This document shows positions 1 to 5,980 of a DNA stretch of 5,980 bases, piece after piece (positions within the stretch are counted from its first letter, which is position 1; each line of letters opens with the position of its first letter). The position numbers were made by a program, and so were the translations under genes. This stretch comes from an uncultured Sphingomonadales bacterium. Lineage in GTDB: Bacteria; Pseudomonadota; Alphaproteobacteria; Sphingomonadales; Sphingomonadaceae. The notes beneath the pieces are model-generated. The model did no database searches. It saw only the letters and a program-made list of their open reading frames with translations, and was not told the DNA's origin. The DNA is taken from NCBI GenBank assembly GCA_903868655.1, contig CAIPWG010000343.1:1-5980 (forward strand). Direction: 5' to 3'.

Positions 1-1040
1 CCAAGACCACGGCACTGTCGGGAGCCTCGGCCAGCAAACCGGCATTGTCTGCGGTTGATCGGGCCAACGAACGCCTTCTGGCGGAAATTACGGAATTTCT
101 GACCAGTGCCAAATTGGCCGTCACCTCACACAACTTGCTTATCGCGCATGCTGCATTCAGCGGCGATGATCCCCAATTGGCGCGGGTCATCGGCCAACGG
201 CGCCTATCGGGCCAAGCCATCACGCAGGAATGGCTCGATGAGCAAACGCGCGGTGACGACAAGGAAAGCACGATCCGCACGCTGATTTCGCAGTTGGAGG
301 ATTCACTCGACCGGTTTGCCACGACTGCGAAAAACGCACGCACCAGCACGGCCAGCTGCAATGCGGAACTCGCGCGTCAAGTCGACGCCGTGACCCAGAT
401 GCCCGAGACTTTGCGGCTAGACGATGTTTTGGGTCTGGCGCACACGATCCTGGATCATACCCGCAAGCTCGAAGCCGATATCCGGGCCAGTGAAGTCGAA
501 ACCGGAACCTTGCGTGAAAGTCTCGCCCGTGCGCAGCGCGATGCCGAGATCGACCATCTGACCGGTCTGCCCAACCGCCGCGCCTTTGAAGCGGTGTTCG
601 ATCGCGAATACCGTGCGGCGCAGACCGAGATTGATAACTTGTGCGTGGCGTTTTGCGACATCGACCATTTCAAACGGGTCAACGACGTTCACGGCCACGA
701 AACCGGCGACCGGATCATCCAGGCCGTTGCCGAAGCGCTCGATCGGCTCAGCAATGCCACCTGCCACGTCGCTCGCCATGGCGGTGAAGAATTTGTTCTC
801 CTGTTCCGTGGCGTGTCGGTCCAGCAAGCAACCGAAAAACTTGACGCAGTGCGCGAAACTTTTGCCGGGCGGCGGTTCGTCAACCGCAAGACCGATGATC
901 CCATTGGGCAAGTCACATTTTCAGGCGGCGTGGCCGACGTTTTCGCCTATCCCATACCGCGCGATGCTTTGCGCGCCGCAGACGAGGCCTTGTATCTGGC
1001 CAAGGAACGCGGGCGCAACGTTGTTGTCGTGGCAGCTTGA
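1..1040 (+). CDS. Diguanylate cyclase (GGDEF domain), 5' end outside the window
   Basis: Likely makes cyclic di-GMP from two GTP in the cytoplasm. The frame is open from base 3, so a TTG at 45 is an unlikely start and the gene probably begins left of the window; 345 residues are visible. Counting from that TTG, residues 1-160 are a predicted mostly helical region without membrane segments, resembling the helical N-terminal part of many alphaproteobacterial soluble GGDEF proteins. The GGDEF domain covers about 168-330: DHLTGLPNRR (170-179), metal-binding CDIDHFK (204-210), guanine-contacting N213 and D222 in NDVHGHETGD, the active-site loop GGEEF (246-250), and the closing ADEALYLAKERGRN (312-325). 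All catalytic positions look intact. The inhibitory I-site RxxD, expected six residues before the loop, reads NATC (237-240), so classical product inhibition is probably absent. No EAL domain follows. It converges on the dehydrogenase gene, with 11 bp between stops. The input signal is unknown. Confidence 0.93.
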   Translation, partial: KTTALSGASASKPALSAVDRANERLLAEITEFLTSAKLAVTSHNLLIAHAAFSGDDPQLARVIGQRRLSGQAITQEWLDEQTRGDDKESTIRTLISQLEDSLDRFATTAKNARTSTASCNAELARQVDAVTQMPETLRLDDVLGLAHTILDHTRKLEADIRASEVETGTLRESLARAQRDAEIDHLTGLPNRRAFEAVFDREYRAAQTEIDNLCVAFCDIDHFKRVNDVHGHETGDRIIQAVAEALDRLSNATCHVARHGGEEFVLLFRGVSVQQATEKLDAVRETFAGRRFVNRKTDDPIGQVTFSGGVADVFAYPIPRDALRAADEALYLAKERGRNVVVVAA

Positions 1041-1051
1041 TCTGCAATTCG

Positions 1052-1984
1052 TCAGCTGAGCCAGCCCATGTCCTTGTACCACGCCGCAGTGGCGTGGAGG
1101 CCGGCATCGGTGGCGATCCGGGGTAGCCACAAGTCGGTCGGCGGCTGGCGGTCGGGCCTGACGGTCCAATCGGGGTGGCACATATAGCCAACCCGATCGA
1201 GCGTCAGTTTGGCACGGTCTTTACGCCATGCACGGTCGGCGCGGGCCACCCATTCAAGCACTTTGCGCGGTAACGACAGCGCAAAGGGCCGCTTGCCTAC
1301 CGCACGACCGATTGCACGCGCCATTTCGACATGGGTCCACCCGCCTGGCTGCCCGTCGTCGGGTTCAAAAGTCTGCCCGGTCACGGTTTCTCCGCCCGGA
1401 ACCAATGCCAGCAAAAGCGCGGCCAGATCCGCAACATGGATCAGCGAAACGCGCCCTGCCGGCGGCAAAGGCACGATCCCCTTGCGCGCAAGGCGGAACA
1501 ATTCGAACATTTCGGTGTCACGCGGGCCGTAGATTCCCGGCGGGCGCACAATCGTCCAATCGAGGCTGGATGCCGAAACGATGCGTTCGCCCCGCCGCTT
1601 TGACGCGCCATAGATCGACAATTGCGGCTCTCGCGCAGACAGCGAAGAGACATGGATAAACCGGTTCACCCCCGCCGTCAGCGCCGCATTGACGATATTG
1701 AGCGTGCCGCGCACGTTGCCGGACTCAAACCCCTGGGGATCGGGGCTGTTCACCACCCCGGCGATATGAATGACAACGCTGGCCCGGGTAACCAGCCTGC
1801 GCAACGCGCGTTCGTCGTCGAGATCACCCTGCACCCATTCGACACCAGGGCGCGCGTCCTGCCGCCGCCGGGTCAAAGCTCGTACGTCAAGCCCAAGCGC
1901 CGCCGCCGCCTCAAGCACGGCCTGGCCAACAAACCCGGTGGCGCCCGTAATCGCGAGCAATTCGGACTGGCGCGCAATCGCCAT
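1052..1984 (-). CDS. Extended short-chain dehydrogenase / NAD(P)-dependent epimerase, substrate unknown
   Basis: A 310-residue Rossmann-fold oxidoreductase or epimerase. Seen in order: nucleotide-binding TGATGFVG (13-20), GDL (53-55) after the third strand, the AGV turn (75-77), NVRGT (90-94), the catalytic serine region VSSLS (112-116), the YGASK active-site pair Y125/K129, and RPPGIYGPRD (147-156), typical of extended SDRs. The C-terminal third carries HPDW (270-273) and ends in WYKDMGWL, a tail I associate with an uncharacterised proteobacterial subgroup of this family. The frame stays open 34 codons further upstream, but those codons lie inside the end of proB and precede the Rossmann motif with unrelated sequence. 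I chose the ATG at 1984, whose A is shared with the proB TGA (TGATG). No good Shine-Dalgarno precedes it, which fits translational coupling to proB. It is the last gene of the putative obgE operon. Sugar, lipid-linked or quinone-related substrates are all possible. Confidence 0.9.
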   Translation of the reverse strand: MAIARQSELLAITGATGFVGQAVLEAAAALGLDVRALTRRRQDARPGVEWVQGDLDDERALRRLVTRASVVIHIAGVVNSPDPQGFESGNVRGTLNIVNAALTAGVNRFIHVSSLSAREPQLSIYGASKRRGERIVSASSLDWTIVRPPGIYGPRDTEMFELFRLARKGIVPLPPAGRVSLIHVADLAALLLALVPGGETVTGQTFEPDDGQPGGWTHVEMARAIGRAVGKRPFALSLPRKVLEWVARADRAWRKDRAKLTLDRVGYMCHPDWTVRPDRQPPTDLWLPRIATDAGLHATAAWYKDMGWLS

Positions 1985-3117
1985 CAGACAAGCACCAGTT
2001 GATCGCGATGGATCATCGCCGAACGGGGTGCATAGCCCAGAATATCGGCGTGATCGCGGCTGTTGCGTCCGGCCAGCGCCATGCATTCGGCCGCATCATA
2101 TTCCGACAGGCCCCGCGCCAGCACTTCGCCGGCAGGGCCAACCACTGCCACCGCATCGCCGCGCACAAATTGTCCTTCGACCTGCAGCACGCCTGCCGCC
2201 AGCAGGCTGGCCCCCTGCCCCAGCGCCATGGCGGCCCCCGCATCGACATGCAGGAAACCGCGCATCCGCATCCGACCCCCGAGCCAGGCTTTGCGCGCGC
2301 TTTTGTGCGGCCGCGCCAGAAACAGTGTGCCGCGCGCATCCGCCAGGGCTTGCGCAAGCGGCTGGTCGGGGCGTCCGTCGATGATCGCGAGCGCCATACC
2401 GGCCAAGCCGGCGATTTCCGCCGCTTGCAATTTCGAAGTCATGCCCCCCGATCCAAGCCCGGAGGATGACCCACCTGTAGCCATCGCACGAATATCGGGA
2501 GTTACCCGGCGTACCACCGGAATACGTTTGGCGTCAGGATCGCGCGGGTCGCGATCATACAGCCCGTCAATATCCGACAACAGCAACACGGCGTGCGCCT
2601 CGGCTGCCTGCCCCACGCGCGCGGCCAGTCGGTCGTTATCACCGAAACGGATTTCTTCGGTCGCAACCGTATCATTCTCGTTGATTACCGGCACCGCGCC
2701 GCACGCGAGCAGCGTACCCAACGTGGCGGTGACATTGAGCCAACGGCGGCGATCTTCCAGATCGTCAAGGGTCAGCAGCACTTGCGCAGCAGTAACGCCG
2801 TGGCTGGCAAACAAGTCTGCCCAGAGCCCGGCCAGCGTGATTTGGCCAACGGCGGCAGCAGCTTGTGCATCAGCCAGCGAACCGCGCCCTCCTTTGGCCA
2901 ACCCGAGCCTGCGGGCACCAAGTGCAATCGCACCGGAGGACACGACAATCACTTGCTGCCCGCGCGCGCGGGCAGCGGCGAGTTCACCCACCAGTGCGGT
3001 CAACCATGCCCGACGCGGCGCTCCATCTGCCCCTACCAGCAGCGCCGAGCCGACTTTGACAACCAGCCGCGGGGTCAACATGGGGTCGGCGATGTGGGCG
3101 AGTTGCGCGATGGTCAT
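1984..3117 (-). CDS. proB: Glutamate 5-kinase with C-terminal PUA domain
   Basis: Phosphorylates L-glutamate with ATP to gamma-glutamyl phosphate, the first and normally proline-inhibited step of proline synthesis in the cytoplasm. The 377-residue product is close to the usual length (about 370). The amino-acid kinase domain (about 15-270) shows VVKVGSALL (19-27), VVSSGAIALG (58-67), INENDTV (145-151), FGDNDRLAARVG (158-169), LLLSDIDGLYDRDP (178-191) and GSGGMTSKLQAA (222-233). The PUA domain (about 285-375) ends with RGLSEY, LGY and HRDQLVL, as in other ProB proteins. The frame is open to 3228, but that extension would overlap obgE by 47 bp and adds an Arg/Ser/Thr-rich stretch unlike ProB. 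The ATG at 3117 leaves a 64-bp gap and has a weak GGA eight bases before it; an alternative ATG at 3081 would still keep the kinase motif. proA is not in the window. Confidence 0.96.
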   Translation of the reverse strand: MTIAQLAHIADPMLTPRLVVKVGSALLVGADGAPRRAWLTALVGELAAARARGQQVIVVSSGAIALGARRLGLAKGGRGSLADAQAAAAVGQITLAGLWADLFASHGVTAAQVLLTLDDLEDRRRWLNVTATLGTLLACGAVPVINENDTVATEEIRFGDNDRLAARVGQAAEAHAVLLLSDIDGLYDRDPRDPDAKRIPVVRRVTPDIRAMATGGSSSGLGSGGMTSKLQAAEIAGLAGMALAIIDGRPDQPLAQALADARGTLFLARPHKSARKAWLGGRMRMRGFLHVDAGAAMALGQGASLLAAGVLQVEGQFVRGDAVAVVGPAGEVLARGLSEYDAAECMALAGRNSRDHADILGYAPRSAMIHRDQLVLV

Positions 3118-3181
3118 TGTCTCGGTCCACTTGGGCGATATCAAAGTCGAGGTGAAGGTCCGTGGCGTATTGCGCCAGCGT

Positions 3182-4237
3182 TCAAAACGGCGACCACGGC
3201 TTGCGCTCCTGCTCATCCTCGATTTCACCGGCCGGGCGTTCGGTCGCTGTCGCTATGGGCAAATAATCGAGCACAGCATCGAGCAGTGCGTCCATGCCCT
3301 TGCCCGTCGCGCCCGAGATCGGAAACACTTGCTCGGCACCCGCCGCAATCAATTCGGCGGCAAAGGCGCGGACCAGCTCGCTGTCGACCAGGTCGATTTT
3401 GTTGAGCGCGATCAGGCGCGGCTTGTCTTCCAGTCCGCCGCCATAGGCAGCCAGTTCCTCGGCCACGATATGCATCGCTTCAGCCGGATCGGTGCCGTGA
3501 ATATCAACGAGATGGATCAGCACCCGGCAGCGTTCGATATGGCCCAGAAACCGGTCGCCAATCCCCGCGCCCTCGGCCGCACCCGCGATCAGTCCGGGAA
3601 TGTCGGCCAGTACGAATTCACGATTCTTGTGGCGGACCACACCAAGCTGTGGCCGCGTGGTGGTAAAGGCATACTCGCCCACTTTGGCCTTGGCATTGCT
3701 GATCTGGTTGATGAAGGTCGATTTGCCGGCATTGGGCAAGCCCACCAAACCTGCATCGGCCAACAGTTTCAGCCGCAGCCAGACCCACATTTCCTCGCCC
3801 GGCCAGCCCGGGCCCGACTGACGCGGGGCGCGATTGGTCGACGATTTGAAGCTGGCATTGCCGCGCCCGCCGTCGCCACCGCGCAACAGCACCACGCGTT
3901 GGCCCGGCTCGACCAGATCGAGCAGCACGGTTTCGCGATCGTCGTCGAGCACCTGGGTGCCGATCGGCACTTTGATAACCAGATCTTCGCCGCCTGCGCC
4001 AAACCGGTTCTGGCCAGCACCGCCACCGCCGCGCTGCGCCTTGAAATGCTGGGTATACCGAAAGTCGATCAGCGTGTTCAGCCCGGCGACCGCTTCGAAC
4101 ACGATGTCGCCGCCCTTGCCACCATTGCCGCCATTAGGGCCGCCGTATTCGACATATTTTTCACGCCGGAAGCTGACGGCTCCACCACCACCTGTGCCCG
4201 AACGGATGAAAATCTTGGCTTGGTCGAGAAAATGCAT
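3182..4237 (-). CDS. obgE: Obg family GTPase (ribosome assembly)
   Basis: A 351-residue Obg/CgtA GTPase. The family binds the 50S subunit during late assembly, is generally essential, and is linked to stringent response and cell-cycle control. The N-terminal Obg fold (1 to about 158) is glycine-rich: GTGGGG (14-19), GGPNGGNGGKGG (32-43), RGGGGAGQ (69-76), GGDGGRGN (120-127). The G domain follows: G1 GLPNAGKS (166-173), switch I TTT (192-194), G3 DIPG (212-215), G4 NKID (279-282), and G5 as SGATG (308-312), where many homologues have SA at the start. The OCT domain of Firmicute Obg proteins is missing; the protein ends in a short acidic tail and WSPF, as is usual in Alphaproteobacteria. MHFLDQAKIF is the expected family start. 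The ribosome-binding site is weak (AGG shortly before the ATG). It leads the probable obgE-proB-SDR operon. No rplU or rpmA, its frequent neighbours, lies directly upstream here. Confidence 0.97.
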   Translation of the reverse strand: MHFLDQAKIFIRSGTGGGGAVSFRREKYVEYGGPNGGNGGKGGDIVFEAVAGLNTLIDFRYTQHFKAQRGGGGAGQNRFGAGGEDLVIKVPIGTQVLDDDRETVLLDLVEPGQRVVLLRGGDGGRGNASFKSSTNRAPRQSGPGWPGEEMWVWLRLKLLADAGLVGLPNAGKSTFINQISNAKAKVGEYAFTTTRPQLGVVRHKNREFVLADIPGLIAGAAEGAGIGDRFLGHIERCRVLIHLVDIHGTDPAEAMHIVAEELAAYGGGLEDKPRLIALNKIDLVDSELVRAFAAELIAAGAEQVFPISGATGKGMDALLDAVLDYLPIATATERPAGEIEDEQERKPWSPF

Positions 4238-4372
4238 TGCCTGTATCCGCCAATCGGGCCCGCATGATCATCCTGCATGGTGCCGGAAAATCTGCGCGCA
4301 AATGGCAAGGGCCCGCGCCCTGCGCATGGCAGCGGCCACACATGCGACCGATCCAGACACAAGATGCAGGCT

Positions 4373-4435
4373 GGTTCATGATCCGCATGACCACCGGGCT
4401 TCGCGCCCGGCCATGCGGCAGTCTACAATCGAACC
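4373..4435 (-). promoter_or_regulatory. Nested inverted repeat upstream of obgE, possible structured leader or operator
   Basis: Three stems nest around one loop: GGTTC 4373-4377 with GAACC 4431-4435, continued by GAT 4380-4382 with ATC 4428-4430; CCGCATG 4383-4389 with CATGCGG 4412-4418; and CCGGGC 4394-4399 with GCCCGG 4405-4410 around a 5-base loop. That gives 21 pairs interrupted by bulges of 2 and 9 bases and one 4/1 internal loop. No T-run follows on either strand, so it does not look like a simple terminator. It lies about 135 bases upstream of the obgE ATG. Whether it is transcribed, and its function, are inference. Confidence 0.4.
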
Positions 4436-4459
4436 CGGGCAAGGCTGGCAAACCGCAGA

Positions 4460-4473
4460 ATTGGACATCCAAT
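4460..4473. promoter_or_regulatory. Short perfect palindrome, candidate operator
   Basis: ATTGGA and TCCAAT face each other across a CA spacer. It lies between the chemoreceptor terminator and the nested repeat, within the likely obgE upstream region. The size suits a dimeric regulator site, but no regulator is identified and a 6-bp dyad can occur by chance. Confidence 0.2.
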
Positions 4474-4479
4474 CACCGC

Positions 4480-4520
4480 AAAACGCTGCGCACCGTCACC
4501 TGAATTCGGGACGGTGCGCA
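4480..4520 (-). terminator. Rho-independent-type terminator of the chemoreceptor gene
   Basis: The perfect 11-bp inverted repeat TGCGCACCGTC (4487-4497) / GACGGTGCGCA (4510-4520) has a 12-base loop that can add two more C-G pairs. Read on the minus strand, the stem is followed after three bases by TTTT (4483-4480). The T-run is short, but stem strength, orientation and a position about 67 bases after the chemoreceptor stop fit a terminator for that gene, separating it from the obgE operon. There is no T-run on the plus-strand side. Confidence 0.65.
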
Positions 4521-4530
4521 TAGCTCGATT

Positions 4531-4586
4531 GCGGTCGGGGGTCAACGAAGATTGCGCCTGCTTTGACCCCGGCGTTGCAGGACCGC
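4531..4586 (-). terminator. Stem-loop directly after the chemoreceptor stop, no T-run
   Basis: The outer stem is GCGGTC 4531-4536 with GACCGC 4581-4586; the inner stem is GGGGTCAA 4538-4545 with TTGACCCC 4563-4570 and a 17-base loop. It starts one base after the stop codon. With no T-run it may protect the mRNA 3' end or help the following terminator rather than terminate transcription itself. Confidence 0.35.
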
Positions 4587-4587
4587 G

Positions 4588-5980
4588 TCAGGCGCTCGCC
4601 TTGAACGCGATGTCTTCGTCATCAGGGCCGCCGACCGACAGGTCGAGTGCGAAGCCCCGCAGGCGCTCCTGCTGTTTGGCAACGCTCAAACGCGGCGCGG
4701 CAGCCGCCTTCTTTGCGCCCGAAACAGGTGCCGATGACCGGATGGCAGGCTTGCCCGTTTTTGCCGCTGGACGCGCAGCCACGCGCGCTGCCGGCTTGTC
4801 AGAACGGCTGTCGCCATCGACCGTGAAGAAATCGATTGAGGCCTGCAATTCGCTCGCCTGCTCGGCCAGTTCGGTTGAAGTTGCCGACATCTCTTCGGCC
4901 GCACTCGAATTCTGCCGGGTCACTTCGTCAAGCTGCTGGATCGCCACATTGATCTGGCTGACGCCAATATCCTGTTCGCGGCAGGCCACCGAGATTTCAG
5001 AAACGAGTTCTGCGGTCTTGCGAATATCGGGCACCAACCGGTTCAGCATCTCGCCTGCTTCCTGCGCCGATTTGACCGTGTCGCTCGACATTGCCGAAAT
5101 TTCGGCAGCCGCAGCCTGCGACCGTTCTGCCAGCTTGCGCACCTCGGATGCGACCACGGCAAAGCCTTTGCCATGTTCACCCGCGCGTGCCGCTTCCACC
5201 GCCGCATTGAGCGCGAGCAAGTCGGTCTGGCGCGCTATTTCCTGCACGATGCCGATCTTTTCGACGATCGTGCTCATCGCCTTGACCGCGCGCACCACTG
5301 CTTCGCCCGACAGTTCGGCGTCCTTGGCCGACTGGCGCGCAATCTTTTCGGTCTGTGCCGCGTTATCGGCATTCTGTTTGATGTTCGATGCCATCTGCTC
5401 CATCGACGCCGACGCTTCCTCGGCTGAGGCCGCGCCTTCGGATGCACCTTGTGCAATCTGCTGCGATGCCGACGACAACTGCTGGCTGCCCGACGAAACG
5501 TTGTTCGCCGCACCGATCGCGTCACCGACAATCGTCCGCAACCGATCAACCATCTGTTGCAGCGAAAGGCCAAGCGCATCGTGATCTGACAGCGGTTTGA
5601 CTTCGACAGTCAGATCGCCATCGGCGATCGCACCGCCCACCGCGGCGGTTTGGCGCAAGTTCAGAGTCATGGCCTGCATGGCAATGCCCAGTGTATCCCT
5701 ATCCGACAATGGTTTGGGTTCGATCGACAGATCGCCGTTCGCGATCCGGTCGGCAATCGCTGCTGTCGCACGCAACGAACGCAACGACTTGTTGAAATCG
5801 GTGCGCAACATTTCAAACTCAGGCACAAACGCCACATTCAGATCGGCATCCAGATCGTTGACCGCCAGCTTGGTCAGGCCATCGGCGAGTTCGTTGACAT
5901 GCTGGACACGTCCGGTGACGTCGGTTGCGAATTTGACGATTTTGACGACTTTGCCGTCCATTTCGAACACCGGGTTGTAC
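4588..5980 (-). CDS. Soluble PAS/poly-HAMP methyl-accepting chemotaxis protein, 5' end outside the window
   Basis: A chemoreceptor that would control CheA through CheW. The frame is open to the right edge. The first visible residues, [20 protein letters not shown], are the end of a PAS domain, so a GTG at 5970 is not the real start; 463 residues are visible. Counting from that GTG: three HAMP-like modules (about 28-68, 71-109, 110-148) with NDL/GDL turns and DTLG/DALG in the last two; the signalling coiled-coil hairpin about 155-380 with the conserved tip [20 protein letters not shown] (248-267) followed by [17 protein letters not shown]; and candidate methylation sites [10 protein letters not shown] (180-189) and [10 protein letters not shown] (355-364). 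An Ala/Pro/Lys linker (about 390-430) leads to a tail with GFALDL and DDEDIAF. There is no CheR-binding NWETF pentapeptide. No membrane segment is seen, so it is probably cytoplasmic and may sense redox state or oxygen through PAS; the ligand is unknown. Confidence 0.93.
   Translation of the reverse strand, partial: YNPVFEMDGKVVKIVKFATDVTGRVQHVNELADGLTKLAVNDLDADLNVAFVPEFEMLRTDFNKSLRSLRATAAIADRIANGDLSIEPKPLSDRDTLGIAMQAMTLNLRQTAAVGGAIADGDLTVEVKPLSDHDALGLSLQQMVDRLRTIVGDAIGAANNVSSGSQQLSSASQQIAQGASEGAASAEEASASMEQMASNIKQNADNAAQTEKIARQSAKDAELSGEAVVRAVKAMSTIVEKIGIVQEIARQTDLLALNAAVEAARAGEHGKGFAVVASEVRKLAERSQAAAAEISAMSSDTVKSAQEAGEMLNRLVPDIRKTAELVSEISVACREQDIGVSQINVAIQQLDEVTRQNSSAAEEMSATSTELAEQASELQASIDFFTVDGDSRSDKPAARVAARPAAKTGKPAIRSSAPVSGAKKAAAAPRLSVAKQQERLRGFALDLSVGGPDDEDIAFKASA
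5527..5760 (-). repeat. Two tandem 117-bp units encoding consecutive HAMP modules
   Basis: Within the chemoreceptor, residues 71-109 and 110-148 (counted from the GTG at 5970) align without gaps and share 19 of 39 residues by eye. Both contain GDL, KPLSD and a D-x-L-G motif. The DNA is also clearly similar around the KPLSD codons. This is the usual poly-HAMP arrangement, in which signal is relayed through stacked four-helix modules. A less similar third module precedes them. Confidence 0.6.

Larger units (their letters stand above)
4238..4587. other. 350-bp non-coding region between obgE and the chemoreceptor gene, rich in inverted repeats
   Basis: No convincing gene is present on either strand. 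Short open frames here have no recognisable protein features and collide with the hairpins or with obgE. Because both flanking genes lie on the minus strand, the part next to 4587 should carry the chemoreceptor 3' end and the part next to 4238 the obgE promoter and leader. Besides the elements listed separately, two smaller dyads are visible near obgE: CGCATG 4323-4328 with CATGCG 4341-4346, and AGGGC 4308-4312 with GCCCT 4317-4321. CATGCG/CGCATG words recur several times through the region. No tRNA cloverleaf could be built, and no strong promoter hexamer pair was found. Confidence 0.6.

Noticed and set aside
1985..2086. N-terminal extension of the SDR by 34 residues
   Set aside because: It lies inside the 3' end of proB, precedes the Rossmann motif with unrelated sequence, and the TGATG start is a better fit.
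3163..3177. Small hairpin TGGCG-TATTG-CGCCA in the obgE-proB gap
   Set aside because: Five base pairs with no T-run. It is too weak to call a terminator or attenuator.
3118..3228. N-terminal extension of ProB by 37 residues
   Set aside because: It would overlap the obgE 3' end, and its basic, Ser/Thr-rich sequence is not part of known ProB proteins.
2063..4267. 734-codon open frame on the plus strand
   Set aside because: It lies fully antisense to proB and obgE, both unmistakable. Its Ser/Ala/Pro/Arg-rich product has no domain features. Long antisense frames are expected opposite GC-rich genes.
4420..4445. Minus-strand GGTTCGATT resembling a tRNA T-loop
   Set aside because: The flanking bases cannot form the T stem, and no acceptor, anticodon or D arm could be assembled around it.
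4422..4451. Promoter-like pair TTGCCA (minus strand, 4451-4446) and TGTAGA (4427-4422) with an 18-base spacer
   Set aside because: The -10 match is poor, and the implied transcription start falls inside the nested repeat. Too weak to annotate.
4161..4472. 103-codon minus-strand frame running into obgE
   Set aside because: It overlaps the obgE N-terminus out of frame, crosses the inverted repeat, and its Cys/Pro/Arg/Trp-rich product resembles nothing known.
4237..4503. Possible small plus-strand gene in the obgE-chemoreceptor interval, with an internal ATG at 4264
   Set aside because: It has no ribosome-binding site and no recognisable protein features, runs through the nested inverted repeat, and stops inside the loop of the terminator hairpin.
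4514..5584. 356-codon open frame on the plus strand
   Set aside because: It is antisense to the chemoreceptor coiled coil, and its Ser/Ala/Cys-rich translation is what the complement of Ala/Glu/Gln-rich coding sequence gives.

Overview
The window is GC-rich, densely coded DNA from an alphaproteobacterium, most likely a sphingomonad (Sphingomonadales). This assignment is inferred from protein style and gene content: an Obg GTPase with no OCT domain, a soluble PAS/HAMP chemoreceptor, and an obgE-proB pair. No rRNA or other taxonomic marker is present. Five protein-coding genes are supported, and two of them run off the window edges.

Left edge, plus strand (1-1040): the 3' part of a diguanylate cyclase with a GGEEF active site and no recognisable I-site. 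It converges with the next gene, leaving only 11 bp between the stop codons.

Centre, minus strand (4237 down to 1052): a probable three-gene operon in the order obgE (ribosome-assembly GTPase), proB (glutamate 5-kinase with C-terminal PUA domain), and an extended short-chain dehydrogenase of unknown substrate. The obgE-proB gap is 64 bp. The proB stop and the dehydrogenase start overlap in TGATG, which suggests translational coupling.

4238-4587 is a 350-bp stretch without a convincing gene, but it is rich in dyad symmetry. Next to the chemoreceptor stop are two hairpins, the second a perfect 11-bp stem followed by TTTT on the minus strand, which looks like the chemoreceptor terminator. Nearer obgE are a short perfect palindrome and a nested 21-bp imperfect inverted repeat that could be a structured leader or control element for obgE.

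Right edge, minus strand (4588-5980): most of a methyl-accepting chemotaxis protein. The visible part starts in the tail of a PAS domain and continues through three HAMP-like modules, the cytoplasmic signalling hairpin and a conserved-looking C-terminal tail. It has no membrane segments in view.

The central operon is housekeeping (ribosome assembly, proline synthesis). The two edge genes are signalling genes (c-di-GMP, chemotaxis). I see no mobile element, CRISPR array, tRNA or rRNA, and no clear evidence of a novel multi-gene system. The least explained item is the structured region upstream of obgE.
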